Below are positions 63,943 to 64,000 of a DNA stretch of 64,000 bases, one piece after another. The first letter of the stretch is position 1; each line of letters starts with the position of its first letter. This DNA comes from an uncultured Erythrobacter sp. (GTDB lineage: Bacteria > Pseudomonadota > Alphaproteobacteria > Sphingomonadales > Sphingomonadaceae), in the NCBI GenBank assembly GCA_947488755.1, contig CANLAD010000001.1, forward strand, positions 2,365,501 to 2,429,500, written 5' to 3'. The notes under the pieces were generated by a model. That model was given only the letters and a program-made list of their open reading frames with translations, ran no database searches and was not told the DNA's origin. The translations under genes and the position numbers were made by a program.

Positions 63943-64000
63943 ATGGATACAGTGCTCTCCGACGCCGAAACCTTCTGCGACCTCGTGCGCGACCATGCGG
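63943..64000 (+). CDS. Start of an unidentified protein, cut by window end
   Basis: ATG 63943 opens a frame running off the window, MDTVLSDAETFCDLVRDHA. Nineteen codons only; no family can be named. Divergent from the thioesterase with about 90 bases between. Coding is plausible but not proven. Confidence 0.4.
   Translation, partial: MDTVLSDAETFCDLVRDHA

Overview
The window looks like a chromosomal segment of a Sphingomonadales alphaproteobacterium, most likely Erythrobacteraceae. This rests on the high GC content, the MipZ/panC pairing, HWE-type and PAS histidine kinases, the tonB-exbB-exbD-exbD layout, a CysN-CysC fusion, a ligase-associated Lhr-like helicase and an alphaproteobacterial bc1 operon. 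No sequence search was run, so the genus is an inference.

Layout. 1-6.7 kb: start of prfC (cut by the window edge), a small exported protein, then the translation block rpmI-rplT-pheS-pheT on the minus strand, interrupted by an AraC-type regulator and carrying a 27-bp perfect inverted repeat between rpmI and rplT. 7-11 kb: a GGCT-like protein, an HWE sensor kinase, a HisN-type phosphatase and a second AraC regulator. 11.1-16.7 kb: an accessory zone around prs and glpX. It holds overlapping small membrane ORFs, a reading frame broken by one TAA, an orphan PAS kinase, a decayed second copy of the prs 5' region, a decayed higBA toxin-antitoxin locus, an unknown protein and a duplicated glpX 3' tail. 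16.7-23.5 kb: hom, two envelope proteins and the TonB energising operon (tonB, exbB, exbD, exbD, terminator, third exbD). 23.5-31.9 kb: Lhr-like helicase, DUF2059 protein, phosphomannomutase, membrane J-protein, mipZ, divergent panC, a DUF475 membrane protein and tRNA-Gly(TCC).

32-48.8 kb: sulfate activation (cysD, cysNC, cysQ), an OmpA-type lipoprotein, a CPA1 antiporter with a TrkA-like domain, apt, the cytochrome bc1 operon (petA-petB-petC), pgeF overlapping pepN, an epimerase-like SDR, an EamA exporter, a threonine aldolase-like enzyme and a small GNAT. 48.8-64 kb: a pair of PH-domain membrane proteins, then a catabolic-looking neighbourhood. That neighbourhood holds an acyl-CoA dehydrogenase, a GST, a frameshifted SDR, an MFS carrier, a second SDR, a TonB-dependent receptor directly upstream of a Rieske oxygenase alpha subunit, an NmrA-like protein, an MDR reductase overlapping an NTF2-like protein, and a PaaI-type thioesterase. 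Two related ~220-245 bp imperfect palindromes flank the NmrA/MDR/NTF2 genes.

The genes suggest a free-living aerobic heterotroph that imports organic substrates through TonB receptors (energised by the 20-23 kb operon) and oxidises them with a Rieske oxygenase, dehydrogenases and acyl-CoA enzymes feeding the bc1 chain. No complete IS, prophage or CRISPR array was seen. The least explained parts are the prs-glpX accessory zone and the large palindromic repeats.
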